A stretch of DNA of 64,000 nt from Synaphobranchus kaupii (GCA_029718625.1 CM056387.1:35203802-35267801); one strand, 5' to 3'; numbered from the stretch's first letter, positions 43,064 through 55,462 are shown. The notes: generated by a model from the letters alone, not told the origin. Made by a program: numbers and translations.

Positions 43064-43865
43064 GGGGTGGTCAGGGGATTTGGGGCCTGACTCTTCACTG
43101 AGGGGATGTTGGCGCTCCCTGTATAAACCTCCTGTGGAGAAGCGTACTGCTGATCTACAGTGGAGGATTATTCACAGGGCCATTGCAACAAACAGACACG
43201 TGGCACACCTTGATCCAACCATAGGGGAGGGTTGCTTATTCTGTGGGGAGGGAGAAACAGTTAAGCACCTTTTTCTGGAGTGTGGTAGATTGGAGGGTCT
43301 GCTGGGGATACTGAGGGGATGGTGTAGGGGGTTGGGAACTCATTTCTCTTGGCAGGTGTATATAGGGGGGCCAAGGTACAAGGTGTCAGAGAAGGCAAAA
43401 GTATGCTTGCTCAATTATATTTTTGGGCAGGCTAAGATGGCTACTTGGCTCAGCAGAAAAAATAAGAGGCTAGGCACGGGGTCTGTTGAGGCAGGTGATA
43501 TTTTGAGGGGGCTGGTGGCAGCAAGGCTGCGAGTTGAATGTGCATACTATGGTCTTGTCCATGATCTCCCAAAGTTTGTGCATTTGTGGGGGATTAACGG
43601 GGCCCTGTGTCATGTAGATGCGGAGGGGAGTTTAGACATACATTTTTAGTAGCTTACTGCTTTTACTTTTGTTTTTCTCCTTGAAAAAGTACATGTTGTG
43701 GGACTGTAATTTCTTTTCTTTCTTTTTTTTCTCCTCTCTCTCTCTCTCTGTCTGTCTCACTCTTTTTCTTTTCCTTCTCTGTCCTCTCAATTTTTTGTAG
43801 CTCTTGTGAGTAAATTTTAAGCATCTTTTGAATATGTGATGTAACAATAAAGCTGTTTTAAATTC
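43064..43865 (+). mobile_element. Tx1-clade LINE copy 2 (different family), inserted in the same array
   Basis: A strongly 5'-truncated LINE: C-terminal ORF2, then a pyrimidine-rich 3' UTR with AATAAA (43847-43852) and end TTTTAAATT. Array repeats stand on both sides (CACTCTCTC before, CTCTCTCTTAAACA after). Confidence 0.85.
43065..43649 (+). CDS. Tx1-clade LINE ORF2, C-terminal fragment (open)
   Basis: About 194 open codons that align without gaps over long stretches with the C-terminal part of copy 1. Examples are CWRSLYKPPVEKRTADLQWR here against SWRSLYKLPIEKRAADLQWR there, and the zinc knuckle CLFCGEGETVKHLFLEC in the same place. By eye roughly half of the residues agree, so the two are separate families and not copies of one insertion. 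No frame break. It is only a tail, so it has no activity. Confidence 0.85.
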   Translation, partial: GWSGDLGPDSSLRGCWRSLYKPPVEKRTADLQWRIIHRAIATNRHVAHLDPTIGEGCLFCGEGETVKHLFLECGRLEGLLGILRGWCRGLGTHFSWQVYIGGPRYKVSEKAKVCLLNYIFGQAKMATWLSRKNKRLGTGSVEAGDILRGLVAARLRVECAYYGLVHDLPKFVHLWGINGALCHVDAEGSLDIHF

Positions 43866-43955
43866 TCTCTCTTAAACACTCTCTCACTTAAACACTCTCT
43901 CTCTCTTAAACACTCTCTCACTTCAACACTCTCTCTCTCTTAAACACTCTCTCAC
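43866..43955. repeat. CTCTCT/TTAAACA minisatellite, right remnant
   Basis: Five to six units of the same array, ending near 43955. Confidence 0.93.
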
Positions 43956-44236
43956 TTCTGCAACAAAATCACATCACTGGAAGGCAAGGGTTCCCCGTAA
44001 GTCCCGCCCCCTACATGACATCAGCTCTCCTTGCCTTTGTGCAAGCAGGGCGGGTGACACTTGCTGGCTGGCTGCTGTCCAATACCTCATTATAATGCCT
44101 CAATGCCACATTATAATGTACAATTAATACTGCAGCTAGGGCCCGATTCGAATGTGCGAGTGAACTTTCGAGACCTTTCAGCATTTAAATTACCCAGGGC
44201 AGTCACTGTTATATCACAATTAACAAGCCCATAATT

Positions 44237-44348
<112 letters not shown>

Positions 44349-44417
44349 TGAGGAAGACAGAGGGAAGCCCTTCATACAGACAGGACTGACTTTCATTCAA
44401 AGCAACTGGAGCACAAA

Positions 44418-44585
44418 AACAATGATGCTCAAATTCACATGATGCTCAAATTCACTTAACCCGCGACAGAGACATCTTTCGGTCGACCTGAGTCTCACTG
44501 TAATGCTCAAATTCACATTTAACCCGTGACAGAGACGTCCTTCGGTCAATGTAACCTGAATTGCACTGTAATGCTCAAATTCACA
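44418..44585. repeat. Short tandem repeat, ~65 bp, 2-3 copies
   Basis: ATGCTCAAATTCAC recurs at about 44425, 44441, 44501 and 44571, with GTGACAGAGACGTC(C/T)TTCGGTC-like sequence between copies. Confidence 0.75.
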
Positions 44586-44617
44586 GTTATGTAAGATATA
44601 AACCACAACATGCCATA

Positions 44618-44995
44618 TACAGTTGAAGTCGGAAGTTTACATACACTTAGATTAAGTCATTAAAACTCATTTTTAACCACTCCACAGATTTCATGTTAGC
44701 AAACTATAGTGTTGGCAAGTCAGTTAGGACACCTACTTTGTGCATGACAAGTACTTTTTCCAACAATTGTTTACAGACAGATTATTTCACTTTTAATTCA
44801 CTATATCACAATTCTAGTGGGTCAGAAATTTACATACACTAAGTTGACTGTGGCTTTAAATTTTTTATATTTGGTTGCATATCCTTTGCATGCCATGCCT
44901 TCCTGATGTCTGTGACTCAACAACATCAAAAGACTCTTGATATCTTACATTTGAATGGATCTCTTTGGGAATTGGGGGGTGTAAAAATGTACATT
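44618..44995 (+). mobile_element. Sleeping Beauty-type Tc1 end fused to another Tc1-like fragment
   Basis: The left end (TA at 44618) has the outer direct repeat CAGTTGAAGTCGGAAGTTTA and, about 190 bp in, the inner repeat GTGGGTCAGAAATTTACATA, the IR/DR layout of fish Tc1-like elements. After 44850 the sequence switches to GGTTGCATATCCTTTGCATG, which matches the interior of the element at 60039-60535. No transposase and no right end are present. Confidence 0.85.
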
Positions 44996-46721
44996 TAGAT
45001 TAATACTTTTTTTTTTCCAACGACCTAGCTCAAATTCTACAACTCTAATCGCTAAAGTAGACATAGCGATATGTCGGGCGTGACATGGACTAATGCTTTT
45101 GACAGATGACATTTCTGTTTATTGTACAGTTTTAAAATAAACCTTTATAATTCTAAGATATGAAATGAATTGTCCATTGAGTTAACATTGGGGCATAAAT
45201 TTGCTAGCAACCAAAGGCTAATTGAAAATTCGAACTACTGTTACACTAGTCTCATGCATCAATGACAGATTTGTTACTCCTCGCTCTGTCTCTGAAGCTA
45301 GCCTGAGCCTCTCATACTGCATCACAGAAACCAGTCGTAGGCTACTAACTTCTGTTCTGGTCTGAATTTTACGTATAATTTAACATTTTCCTGAATCACA
45401 AGAAGTGTGTGCAAATCAACTCGAGAGAGCAAGCTGGATAACATTATTTTGCTTAGAAGATATTTTGCCAGGTCAGTGATCACAGCAGTTCCACACAACT
45501 GTGACCGAACAGCTCAAAAGTAACTGTAGCTAACGTTAACTTAGCTAACTAACGTTACTGTTACCAAGTGACAAAGCTAGAAGGAATAACGTTACAGCTA
45601 ATTACTATCTAACTTCGCTAGTGAGATGAAAACAAATTTACTAACAAATTTTAAATAAACGTTAACGTTACTCCTTGGACTCCACAATATTATCTGTAAC
45701 GTTGATGAAGCTATAAGCGCCACAACGTGTGAGCTATCAACTAACGTTAGCTCGCTAACATACATTAAATTAGTAACATTACAAGCCCCACATGGAACTA
45801 TAACACTGCCAAGCAACGTAACATTAGGACAATTAATTAATGTTGACGTTACGTTAGTTTGTCTTTAAAATAGCCAGATATTTCGCAGAATGTAACGTTA
45901 GACTAAATCATACCACAGTTGAAAAGTGATAGTTTTAAGACGACATTTTTAGCCAGTAACGTTAACGTTAGCTCAGTTGGCTATGATTGCAAATGGCTAA
46001 CGTTAACAACGGAAGCATGGTTTAAGTTATCAGCTAAAAATCAATAGCCTAACTTACCTAATGTATAATGTTACAGAGTTATTTTCAGTACAATGCAACG
46101 TAAATAATTATCTGAGTCAAGTTAAATCTTCCATTGCCATGGGGCGCTAGCCAGCTTGCTAACATACGTTGGGTAAAAAGGAAACTTCAAACGGGAAGAG
46201 CCTGACATTGACAGATTGTATAAGAATTGTAACGTTATGTGTCAGCCCTATTCGGACGGGATAAGTATTATGGGAGAAGGTGGGGTAATGTAGCCTAATT
46301 ATTACCAGAGGATCTCCGTTATTTTAGTCCCGTTGTAGTGTATAATTCTTTCCAATGTATAATTTGTTCTACTTCCGGGTCCACTGCTTGACTGTACTTG
46401 TACGTCTCGTTAGCTACTTGCACTGAACTGTGTCGATTACGCTCTATGCTAGCCAGTAATCTACAAGTGGTTTGATCATTTTCAATGTATTTGTTGAATT
46501 AGCCAGTAAATAAACATTATTAGCTAGTTCATACACTGGCATTAATGGTATGTAGGGTAGCACGAATGCTATCTACGGACCACGGATTATGTTATTATTA
46601 CGCACCCCTTGGGTCCTCTAAAAATGAATCTTCCTTTCCTCCTTTCCTCCACTACCACCTCCTCACCTCCGTGCCCCGGAAACGGATCTTTGTGTTTTAA
46701 TCTAATGTTGCTGATTACATC
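44996..46721. other. Gene-free AT-rich interval, enriched in AACGTTA
   Basis: No ORF with a domain. Between about 45520 and 46250 the octamer TAACGTTA or its core AACGTT recurs more than ten times, often next to GCTA or AGCT. The rest looks single-copy. Confidence 0.5.
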
Positions 46722-47670
46722 TTAAAGGAGAAGTTCGGTATTTAGCATGTTAAGCCCTGTTATAAGGTTACTTACAATCATATACAACGGTCCATATCAA
46801 CATTTTGACAAACTGTGCAGTCTTGAAATATATTGCTCATGTCACAGCTAACTTACACAATGGATCTGGATGGGCATATAGAACATCCTTCAAAAAACAC
46901 CATAAACTCTTGTTTTCAAAGACGGGAAACTCACCGAGTAGTCACTGGTGTCTTCTTGTAATTTACGTTTACATTTAAAACATGTTTTAAATAACCATTT
47001 AAAGATTTCGATAACTATTTTCAGTCGCCGTATGGTCAGACGTTTGTAAACCTCCGCTTGAAATTTTGGGAGGTCTTTGCTGAGTTTGAAGGCTACCGTA
47101 GAAGAAGAAGAGGCGCTTCCGGGTCACCAGGTTGGGGTTTGCTTTGCAGTGAGTACGAACTCTTCAAAAGGATCCATTTTGCTAAATTAGTGTACATTTA
47201 TGCAACTGATTCCTTCACTGCGAGCACACAAGACCGCTAGTGAGCAACAGACAACTAGAAACTTTCCAAAACTATTCAGAAGTATTTCCGGTTTCCGGCT
47301 CCGGATGTGTCTATCTAAACCTCCTTTGGTGTCTATACAAGTCAATGGATTTAATGAAATGATAAATAAAACCCGATACGAAGCATACTTTGCGACGATT
47401 TTTGTGTCAGAATATCAACGGACACCAGTGACTACCCGGTGAGTTTCCCGCCTTTGAAAACGAGAGTTTATGGTGTTTTTTGAAGGATTTTCTATATGCC
47501 CATCCAGATCTATTGTGTAAGTTAGCTGTGACATGAGCAAAAAGCAATATATCTCAAGACTGCACAGTTTGTAAAAAATGTTGATATGTACCGTTGTATA
47601 TGATCGTAAATAACCTTATAACAACCTTATAACAGGGCTTATAATGCTAAATACAGAACCTCTCCTTTAA
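46722..47670. mobile_element. Nonautonomous DNA transposon with ~240-bp inverted repeats
   Basis: The left arm (46722-46952) starts TTAAAGGAGAAGTTCGGTAT. The right arm (47421-47670) is its reverse complement with scattered differences, ending AGAACCTCTCCTTTAA. The arms enclose about 470 bp without a transposase; a 60- and an 80-codon ORF have no domain. TTAA at both edges fits a TTAA-targeting superfamily (piggyBac or Kolobok type), but since TTAA is self-complementary it may simply be part of the arms. Confidence 0.85.
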
Positions 47671-48514
47671 TGACATATTAATGGTTACATATTAATTAAT
47701 GTTTTGACGCAAACCACAATGTCAGGTACATTGTATACTGTACATGCAAATACTTGAAACGAACAGGCTATTTTGCATACTTCCTTGTAGGAGAGGAGTG
47801 AAGAATATTGGGACGCAGGCCTTGTCTTTTCATAAACGTGCACAACAAAAGTGTTATCTGTTCGGACATTGCTCAACTTCCCGCTTGTATTTGAGCAGTG
47901 ATTGGTTATTTGTCCTGTTCTAGTGACGGACGTGGCAGCGGCCGGGAAAAATTATACACTGGGAAGATTTGTACACTACTTCAAATTGCACATTTCTGAA
48001 TGGTACAGCCTCTTCTTTAATTTGAGCTTTAAACCATGGATGCTAATAGGATGTGAATAGTGTTTGAGATATTGACACTTTAATGAGACGAGTAGAACGA
48101 TATGAAAATTGCCTCTCGTGGGCCAAAACTAATGGGGTTAAAGCTAAGAATTTGACAGATTAGTTATCAAATTAGAAAAATGCACAAAATAAAATAAAAA
48201 TGTAACTACAATGTATCTGTTATTTGTCATGATTCAGATTGTTTTATTTCCAATGTGTTACGAAATATTTAATGTTATTATTATTTTATAGGCTATGTTA
48301 TGATATTTGCAATGTTATTTGGTCTTATTCTGGTCTATTAGGGTGCTCTCGAGGCACACTGATTGAACTTTCTAGTGGTATGTAGCTATACATTTTCTAG
48401 TGATTGTGTAATCTTCAGTTATGTTTATTTAACTTTCAAGTGGATGTGCAACAATAGTTATGATGATTACATTTTTTAAAGAAATGGACACCTTCCGGAG
48501 AAAAAACCCTTGGA
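47671..48514. other. Gene-free interval
   Basis: AT-rich, single-copy in appearance. Nothing supported. Confidence 0.5.
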
Positions 48515-48819
48515 ATTAATAACAAAAAACTATGTTTTAAGTGTGAAGTTTGGCTTGGTCAAAGGCCGCAAAAGACCAAGCACCACCAAGCCAAACTTCA
48601 GCTCTCTACACTATCAGGGTTTTCCAATACTCCATTTTTTATATATCCGACTGCTATACAGTTCTGTAGCTATGTTGGTCTACTGTATTTAAAACAGCAT
48701 GTACTCATCACTGGGCAGGTTCAAACCTTGGCTTGGTGGTGCTCATTTGAATTTCCTATCTTTTGCGGCCTTTGACCAAGCCAAACTTCACACTTAAAAC
48801 AAAGTTTTTTGTTATTAAT
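48515..48819. repeat. Foldback: ~62-bp near-perfect inverted repeat around ~180 bp
   Basis: The left arm starts ATTAATAACAAAAAACTATG and includes GTGTGAAGTTTGGCTTGGTC. The right arm is its reverse complement with one mismatch in about 62 bp. A second paired block (AGCACCACCAAGCCAA against its complement near 48730-48748) extends the stem after a bulge. No transposase. A transcript from either strand would form a long hairpin. Confidence 0.85.
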
Positions 48820-49087
48820 CTGTATAGGCGATAGAAAACTTTCTATCCAGCGAAATATGTTAGATATGTTACATCTAACAAACTCCGTAGTATTTTTCAG
48901 ATGTTCCCATGCATATCATGATGCAAATCTTAAATGTGCAAAAACAGTATTTCAGTCCTATACCTTACCGGCACATGTAAATAAAGGAAATCTGAGCTTA
49001 AATAGAGAGAGGAAACCTAAAACAGGTGCAATCACTAAGTACCGCAATGAAAAAAAACCCCGGCGTGGAACAGGGAAAATCCGTCAG

Positions 49088-49148
49088 AGTGCCCTGTCAT
49101 AATGAAAAGTGCCCTGTCATAATGAAAAGTGCCCTGTCATAATGAAAA
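49088..49148. repeat. 20-bp tandem repeat, 3 copies
   Basis: AGTGCCCTGTCATAATGAAA repeated three times. Confidence 0.95.
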
Positions 49149-49198
49149 GAACGAACAACCACAGAAATAAGGAAAGGCAGGCGCAACACATGACAAGA

Positions 49199-49359
49199 AT
49201 ATACGGCACTCCAGGGTGGTAATATACGGCACTCCAGGGTGGTAATATACGGCACTCCAGGGTGGTAATATACGGCACTCCAGGGTGGTAATATACGGCA
49301 CTCCAGGGTGGTAATATACGGCACTCCAGGGTGGTAATATACGGCACTCCAGGGTGGTT
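49199..49359. repeat. 23-bp tandem repeat, 7 copies
   Basis: ATATACGGCACTCCAGGGTG plus GTA, seven almost identical copies. The 75- and 76-codon minus-strand ORFs come from it. Confidence 0.96.
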
Positions 49360-49710
49360 AATGGTCCTCAGCTGACCACCCCTGTAATGCCATATATTTT
49401 TGTATATATACGGTATGTCGTGGTTTATAACTTACAAGAATTTAACAGCCTAGAATACTGTTGCATAATGTTTTCCTTGAGGGACACATTTCCTACAATA
49501 ATGGTGACACTGTTGTTTCAATGACGTCACACTGGATTGGGAGCCCTGACCAGTAATAATCAGCGTTATTCTGAGAACCCAGCCAGGTCAGGACTTTTAG
49601 AGCAAACACTTACGTATACATAAAACTGACTAAAAATAGCAGTGGATGCAAACCATTCATCCAGCCGGCAGAAAGGTTGCTCAAAGCATGGTGCAGTGAG
49701 CAGCTATGCT
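49360..49710. other. Gene-free interval
   Basis: Mixed sequence, no gene or repeat recognised. Confidence 0.5.
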
Positions 49711-51165
49711 CAGCCATGCGGATACACGGGCTATAGATGCATCAGGCATAATGTGGATACACAGGCTATAGATGCATCAGCCATGCGGATACACAGGTTA
49801 TAGATGCATCAGGCATAATGCGGATACACAGGTTATAGATGCATCAGGCATAATGCGGATACACAGGCTATAGATGCATCAGCCATGCGGATACACAGGC
49901 TATAGATGCATCAGGCATAATGCGGATACACGGGCTATAGAGGCATCAGGCATAATGCGGATACACGGGCTATAGATGCATCAGGCATAATGTGGATACA
50001 CGGGCTATAGATGCATCAGGCATAATGCGGATACACAGGCTATAGATGCATCAGGCATAATGCGGATACACGGGCTATAGATGCATCAGGCATAATGCGG
50101 ATACACGGGCTATAGAGGCATCAGGCATAATGCGGATACACGGGCTATAGATGCATCAGGCATAATGCGGATACACGGGCTATAGATGCATCAGGCATAA
50201 TGCGGATACACGGGCTATAGATGCATCAGGCATAATGCGGATACACAGTCTATAGATGCATCAGGCATAATGCGGATACACGGGCTATAGATGCATCAGG
50301 CATAATGCGGATACACAGGTTATAGATGCATCAGGCATAATGCGGATACACAGGCTATAGATGCATCAGCCATGCGGATACACAGGCTATAGATGCATCA
50401 GCCATGCGGATACACAGGTTATAGATGCATCAGGCATAATGTGGATACACGGGCTATAGATGCATCAGCCATGCGGATACACGGGCTATAGATGCATCAG
50501 CCATGCGGATACACAGGCTATAGATGCATCATTCATGCGGATACACAGGCTATAGATGCATCAGGCATAATGCGGATACACAGGCTATAGATGCATCAGC
50601 CATGCGGATACACGGGCTATAGATGCATCAGGCATAATGCGGATACACGGGTTATAGATGCATCAGGCATAATGCGGATACACGGGCTATAGATGCATCA
50701 GGCATGATACGGATACACAGGCTATAGATGCATCAGCCATGCGGATACACGGGCTATAGATGCATCAGGCATAATGCGGATACACGGGCTATAGATGCAT
50801 CAGGCATAATGCGGATACACAGGCTATAGATGCATTAGGCATAATGTGGATACACGGGCTATAGATGCATCAGGCATAATGCGGATACACAGGCTATAGA
50901 TGCATTAGGCATAATGCGGATACACAGTCTATAGATGCATCAGGCATAATGCGGATACACGGGCTATAGATGCATCAGGCATAATGTGGATACACGGGCT
51001 ATAGATGCATCAGGCATAATGCGGATACACGGGCTATAGATGCATCAGGCATAATGCGGATACACGGGCTATAGATGCATCAGGCATAATGCGGATACAC
51101 AGGCTATAGATGCATTAGGCATAATGCGGATACACAGTCTATAGATGCATCAGGCATAATGCGTA
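49711..51165. repeat. 35/32-bp minisatellite, about 42 copies
   Basis: Units run GATACACGGGCTATAGATGC then ATCAGGCATAATGCG (35 bp), or a 32-bp form with ATCAGCCATGCG. Variation is mostly CAGG/CGGG and GCTATAG/GTTATAG. There are no unique spacers. Confidence 0.97.
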
Positions 51166-51386
51166 CAGTGTAGAAAAAGAGAAGTGAGAAACGTGTCCAC
51201 AGTTGGGCCCAAAAGCACATCTGCCTGCATGCTGCATAAACAGTGTAAATATTAAATACTGTAAAATAAAGCTAATTTAGCTCATTGATCTGGGATGTGG
51301 CTGTGGAGGATTCTGCATCATCAGCCTTGCGTTTCACACTGATGCAGTTTCTCTGGAGGCTCTGTCTCCTGTCCAACCAAACGCTA

Positions 51387-51489
51387 CACCGATGCTATGC
51401 TAGCACCGATGCTACGCTAGTGCCGATGCTACGCTAGCACCGATGCTACGCTAGTGCCGATGCTACGCTAGCACCGATGCTACGCTAGT
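51387..51489. repeat. 17-bp tandem repeat, 6 copies
   Basis: ACCGATGCTACGCTAGC alternates with a form ending AGT followed by GCCG. Confidence 0.93.
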
Positions 51490-52105
51490 GGGGAGCAGGG
51501 CTGGAGTGCCGTCATTCCCAAAGGTGATTACAGCGGAAAATCTCAAAACACAATCAGCTAAGAGTGGAATGACGCAGGCAACGGCACCCAAAGTAAGAAC
51601 AAGGCCGCCGCTCTGAGAGAGCTCACTGAGCTCTGCATTTCAAACTTGGGCTGCATGTTTGGAATGAACATTGGAACTTGATGAAGAAGATATTTCCATA
51701 TTTTTGATTTGATATTTAGATGATATTTAGAAAGTTATTACGTTCTCTGTTCTCCTGTCTGTCCCCCCCCCCCCCCCCCCCCATACGTGGAATACATTAT
51801 TTCCATTGAGTCCTCATTTGGACCCTTATGGAGAATGCGGCTGGGCGTTGTGTGGGACACCTGCTTTAAAAGCCCTTAATGGGACTTTGTACCGTCTCAC
51901 TGTTGATTCTACACCCTCCTCATTACACCCTGCTTTTAAGCAGCACTGTACATTCAACATAATGCAACCTGAGGAGCCGTAAAACTTCACTGCTCTGCTG
52001 CGAGAGGTGAGGATGATGTACAGCTAAATCAGCCTGAATCAGAGCAGTCATGTTAGTCACCCTGCATGGCCTGACTACATCAAAACTTCTCTGACACCCC
52101 AGTCT
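51490..52105. other. Gene-free interval with poly-C
   Basis: Mixed sequence with an 18-base C run (about 51764-51781). No gene seen. Confidence 0.5.
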
Positions 52106-52606
52106 GGTATCTGTTAAGGCTCTGTTCTAGTGCATGGATGGGCTCTATGGTCTGGTATCTGTTAAGGCTCTGTTCTAGTGCATGGATGGGCTCTATGGTC
52201 TGGTATCTGTTAAGGCTCTGTTCTAGTGCATGGATGGGCTCTATGGTCTGGTATCTGTTAAGGCTCTGCTCTAGTGCATGGATGGGCCCCACAGTGTGGT
52301 TTCTGTTAAGGCTCTGTTCTAGTGCATGGATGGGCCCCACAGTGTGGTTTCTGTTAAGGCTCTGCTCTAGTGCATGGATGGGCCCCACAGTGTGGTTTCT
52401 GTTAAGGCTCTGCTCTAGTGCATGGATGGGCCCCACAGTGTGGTTTCTGTTAAGGCTCTGCTCTAGTGCATGGATGGGCTCTATGATCTGGTATCTGTTA
52501 AGGCTCTGTTCTAGTGCATGGATGGATGGGCTCTATGGTCTGGTATTTGTTAAGGCTCTGCTCTAGTGCATGGATGGGCCCCACAGTCTGGTATCTGTTA
52601 AGGCAC
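52106..52606. repeat. 48-bp minisatellite, about 10.5 copies
   Basis: Units of GGTATCTGTTAAGGCTCTGT, then TCTAGTGCATGGATGGGC and a variable end (TCTATGGTCT or CCCACAGTGT). Two unit types cluster in blocks. The period is a multiple of three, hence the 118- and 142-codon ORFs. Confidence 0.96.
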
Positions 52607-52986
52607 TGTTCTGCATAGTGATGGGAGGGTTTTAATTGGTCGGCTGTTCTGCATAGTGATGGGAGGGTTTTAATTGGTCGGCTGTTCTGCATAGTGATGG
52701 GAGGGTTTTAATTGGTCGGCTGTTCTGCATAGTGATGGGAGGGTTTTAATTGGTCGGCTGTTCTGCATAGTGATGGGAGGGTTTTAATTAGTCGGCTGTT
52801 CTGCATAGTGATGGGAGGGTTTTAATTGGTCGGCTGTTCTGCATAGTGATGGGAGGGTTTTAATTGGTCGGCTGTTCTGCATAGTGATGGGAGGGTTTTA
52901 ATTGGTCGGCTGTTCTGCATAGTGATGGGAGGGTTTTAATTGGTCGGCTGTTCTGCATAGTGATGGGAGGGTTTTAATTGGTCGGC
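52607..52986. repeat. 38-bp minisatellite, 10 copies
   Basis: TGTTCTGCATAGTGATGGGA then GGGTTTTAATTGGTCGGC; one substitution seen among the ten copies (GGTC to AGTC near 52790). It abuts the 48-bp array. Confidence 0.97.
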
Positions 52987-53578
52987 TTGATGGACCCTCA
53001 CTCATCGTTTGTTGAGCTGCACAAGAAGCTTCTTCTTCCTCAGACTAATTTCTGTATGAGCAAAATTACATATGCTGAGTAAAAATTTTTATGTCAAGAC
53101 CACTGCATTGTTCACCCTCCTACAGGGACAGTGTATGGCCTGAAGCGCCAATATTAGTGAGCACACAGCTTCTCATCTTTCCATGCAAAAGCACAGTCAT
53201 GGCTTTACCTGCATGGACCCCTAACCCTAACCCATTCTCTTCACATTGTTTTAATTCACATTGTGCGCTAATTAATTAGAAAAGAGAAACTCCAAAATAT
53301 TTTTTTTCCCCTTAGTTATTTTCCAAGGCAGATGTTACACGCTGTCATAGGAGCATCGTTATTGTTTAAGCTCTGTTCAAAACTTAGATTCAAATTCAAA
53401 CTCCAGTTCTCTGCGGGAAAGTGGAGGGCTGAGGGTAGCATTCAGTAAAAGATAACATATATAGATTCTAAACGGACTTACAGCAGAAAGGAATTCTGGA
53501 TAGACATTTTGCAGGATGGCTAGACCCGGGCCCAGCTGGGGCTTTAATGTACCCCAATTGTACTTCAATTCGTAGCTG
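52987..53578. other. Gene-free interval
   Basis: Mixed sequence. CTAACCCTAACCC near 53221 is a short telomere-like motif. No gene supported. Confidence 0.5.
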
Positions 53579-53579
53579 C

Positions 53580-53628
<49 letters not shown>
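53579..53628. repeat. GT microsatellite
   Basis: About 24 uninterrupted GT repeats. Confidence 0.97.
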
Positions 53629-53856
53629 ATCCACCAGTTTCACATGCGTCAATCCAGCGCAGGCTGGTCACAGCAGACTGTCTGCCAAAGGCTCGTGGAG
53701 CACGGCTGTGGGGCATTAAAACTGTCCTCCCGACACGGGACGCTACAATTTAACAGGCTTTCATAGTCTGCCCAAACCAATGAAAAATCAGTCAGCCCAA
53801 ATCACTTAAAAATCACACTTCTACGCTAAGTGGACAATAATACAACCCCAGGTGCA

Positions 53857-54157
53857 GCACATGGGTTAACTGCACGCTAAAGCAGATAGCACATGGGTTA
53901 ACTGCACGCTAAAGCAGATAGCACATGGGTTAACTGCACGCTAAAGCAGATAGCACATGGGTTAACTGCACGCTAAAGCAGATAGCACATGGGTTAACTG
54001 CACGCTAAAGCAGATAGCACATGGGTTAACTGCACGCTAAAGCAGATAGCACATGGGTTAACTGCACGCTAAAGCAGATAGCACATGGGTTAACTGCACG
54101 CTAAAGCAGATAGCACATGGGTTAACTGCACGCTAAAGCAGATAGCACATGGGTTAC
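53857..54157. repeat. 32-bp minisatellite, about 9.4 copies
   Basis: GCACATGGGTTAACTGCACG then CTAAAGCAGATA. I see no differences among complete copies. Confidence 0.97.
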
Positions 54158-54414
54158 GTCTGAAGGGAAATCAATAGCGCTACATGTTTATTTCCACTGG
54201 TGAATATTGTGTGCATTTTGGGTTTCATGCAAAGCAAACCACGTTTTAACAAAATAATAATACAATATTTACAAATGAAATTTACATTCCTCCATATTCA
54301 TCACATGAACGTACATTATGACATTCATGGCTTTTTATGGAGCTAATTATAAACCAAGGCACAAAGCATGGTGACAATCTAAACTACACAGCCATATACC
54401 TAAAAACCACTGAT

Positions 54415-54465
<51 letters not shown>

Positions 54466-54539
54466 CGTGCGTGCATGTTAGTATGTGTGTGTGTGTGTGC
54501 ATGTTAGTATGTGTGTGTGTGTGTGTGTGCATGTTAGTA

Positions 54540-54579
<40 letters not shown>

Positions 54580-54664
54580 GTATGTGTGTGCATGTTAGTG
54601 TGTGTGTGTGTGTGTGTTAGTATGTATGTATGTATGTGTGTGTGTGTGTGTGTGCATGTTAGTA

Positions 54665-54696
<32 letters not shown>

Positions 54697-54700
54697 CATG

Positions 54701-54737
<37 letters not shown>

Positions 54738-54882
54738 TGTATGTGTGCGCATGTTAGTATGTATGTATGTATGTATGTGTGTTGTATGTGTGTGCATGTT
54801 AGTATGTGTGTGTGTGTGTGTGTGTGTGTGCATGTTAGTATGTATGTATGTGTGTGTGTGTTGTATGTGTGTGTGCATGTTA

Positions 54883-54939
<57 letters not shown>

Positions 54940-54983
54940 TTAGTATGTATGTATGTATGTGTGTTGTATGTGTGTGCATGTTA

Positions 54984-55024
<41 letters not shown>

Positions 55025-55108
55025 TTAGTATGTATGTATGTATGTATGTGTGTGCATGTTAGTATGTATGTATGTGTGTGTGTGTGTTGTATGTGTGTGT
55101 GCATGTTA

Positions 55109-55151
<43 letters not shown>

Positions 55152-55392
55152 GTATGTGTGTGCATGTTAGTATGTGTGTGCGTGTGCATGTTAGTATGTA
55201 TGTGTGTGTGTTGTATGTGTGTGTGTGTGCATGTTAGTATGTGTGTGTGTGTGTGTTGTATGTGTGCGCATGTTAGTATGTATGTATGTATGTGTGTTGT
55301 ATGTGTGTGCATGTTAGTATGTGTGTGTGTGTGCATGTTAGTATGTATGTATGTGTGTGTGTGTGTTGTATGTGTGTGTGTGCATGTTAGTA

Positions 55393-55443
<51 letters not shown>

Positions 55444-55462
55444 GTGTGTGTGCATGTTAGTA

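Noticed and set aside
49711..51165. CRISPR-like array
   Set aside because: Units are contiguous, with no unique spacers, and the genome is eukaryotic.
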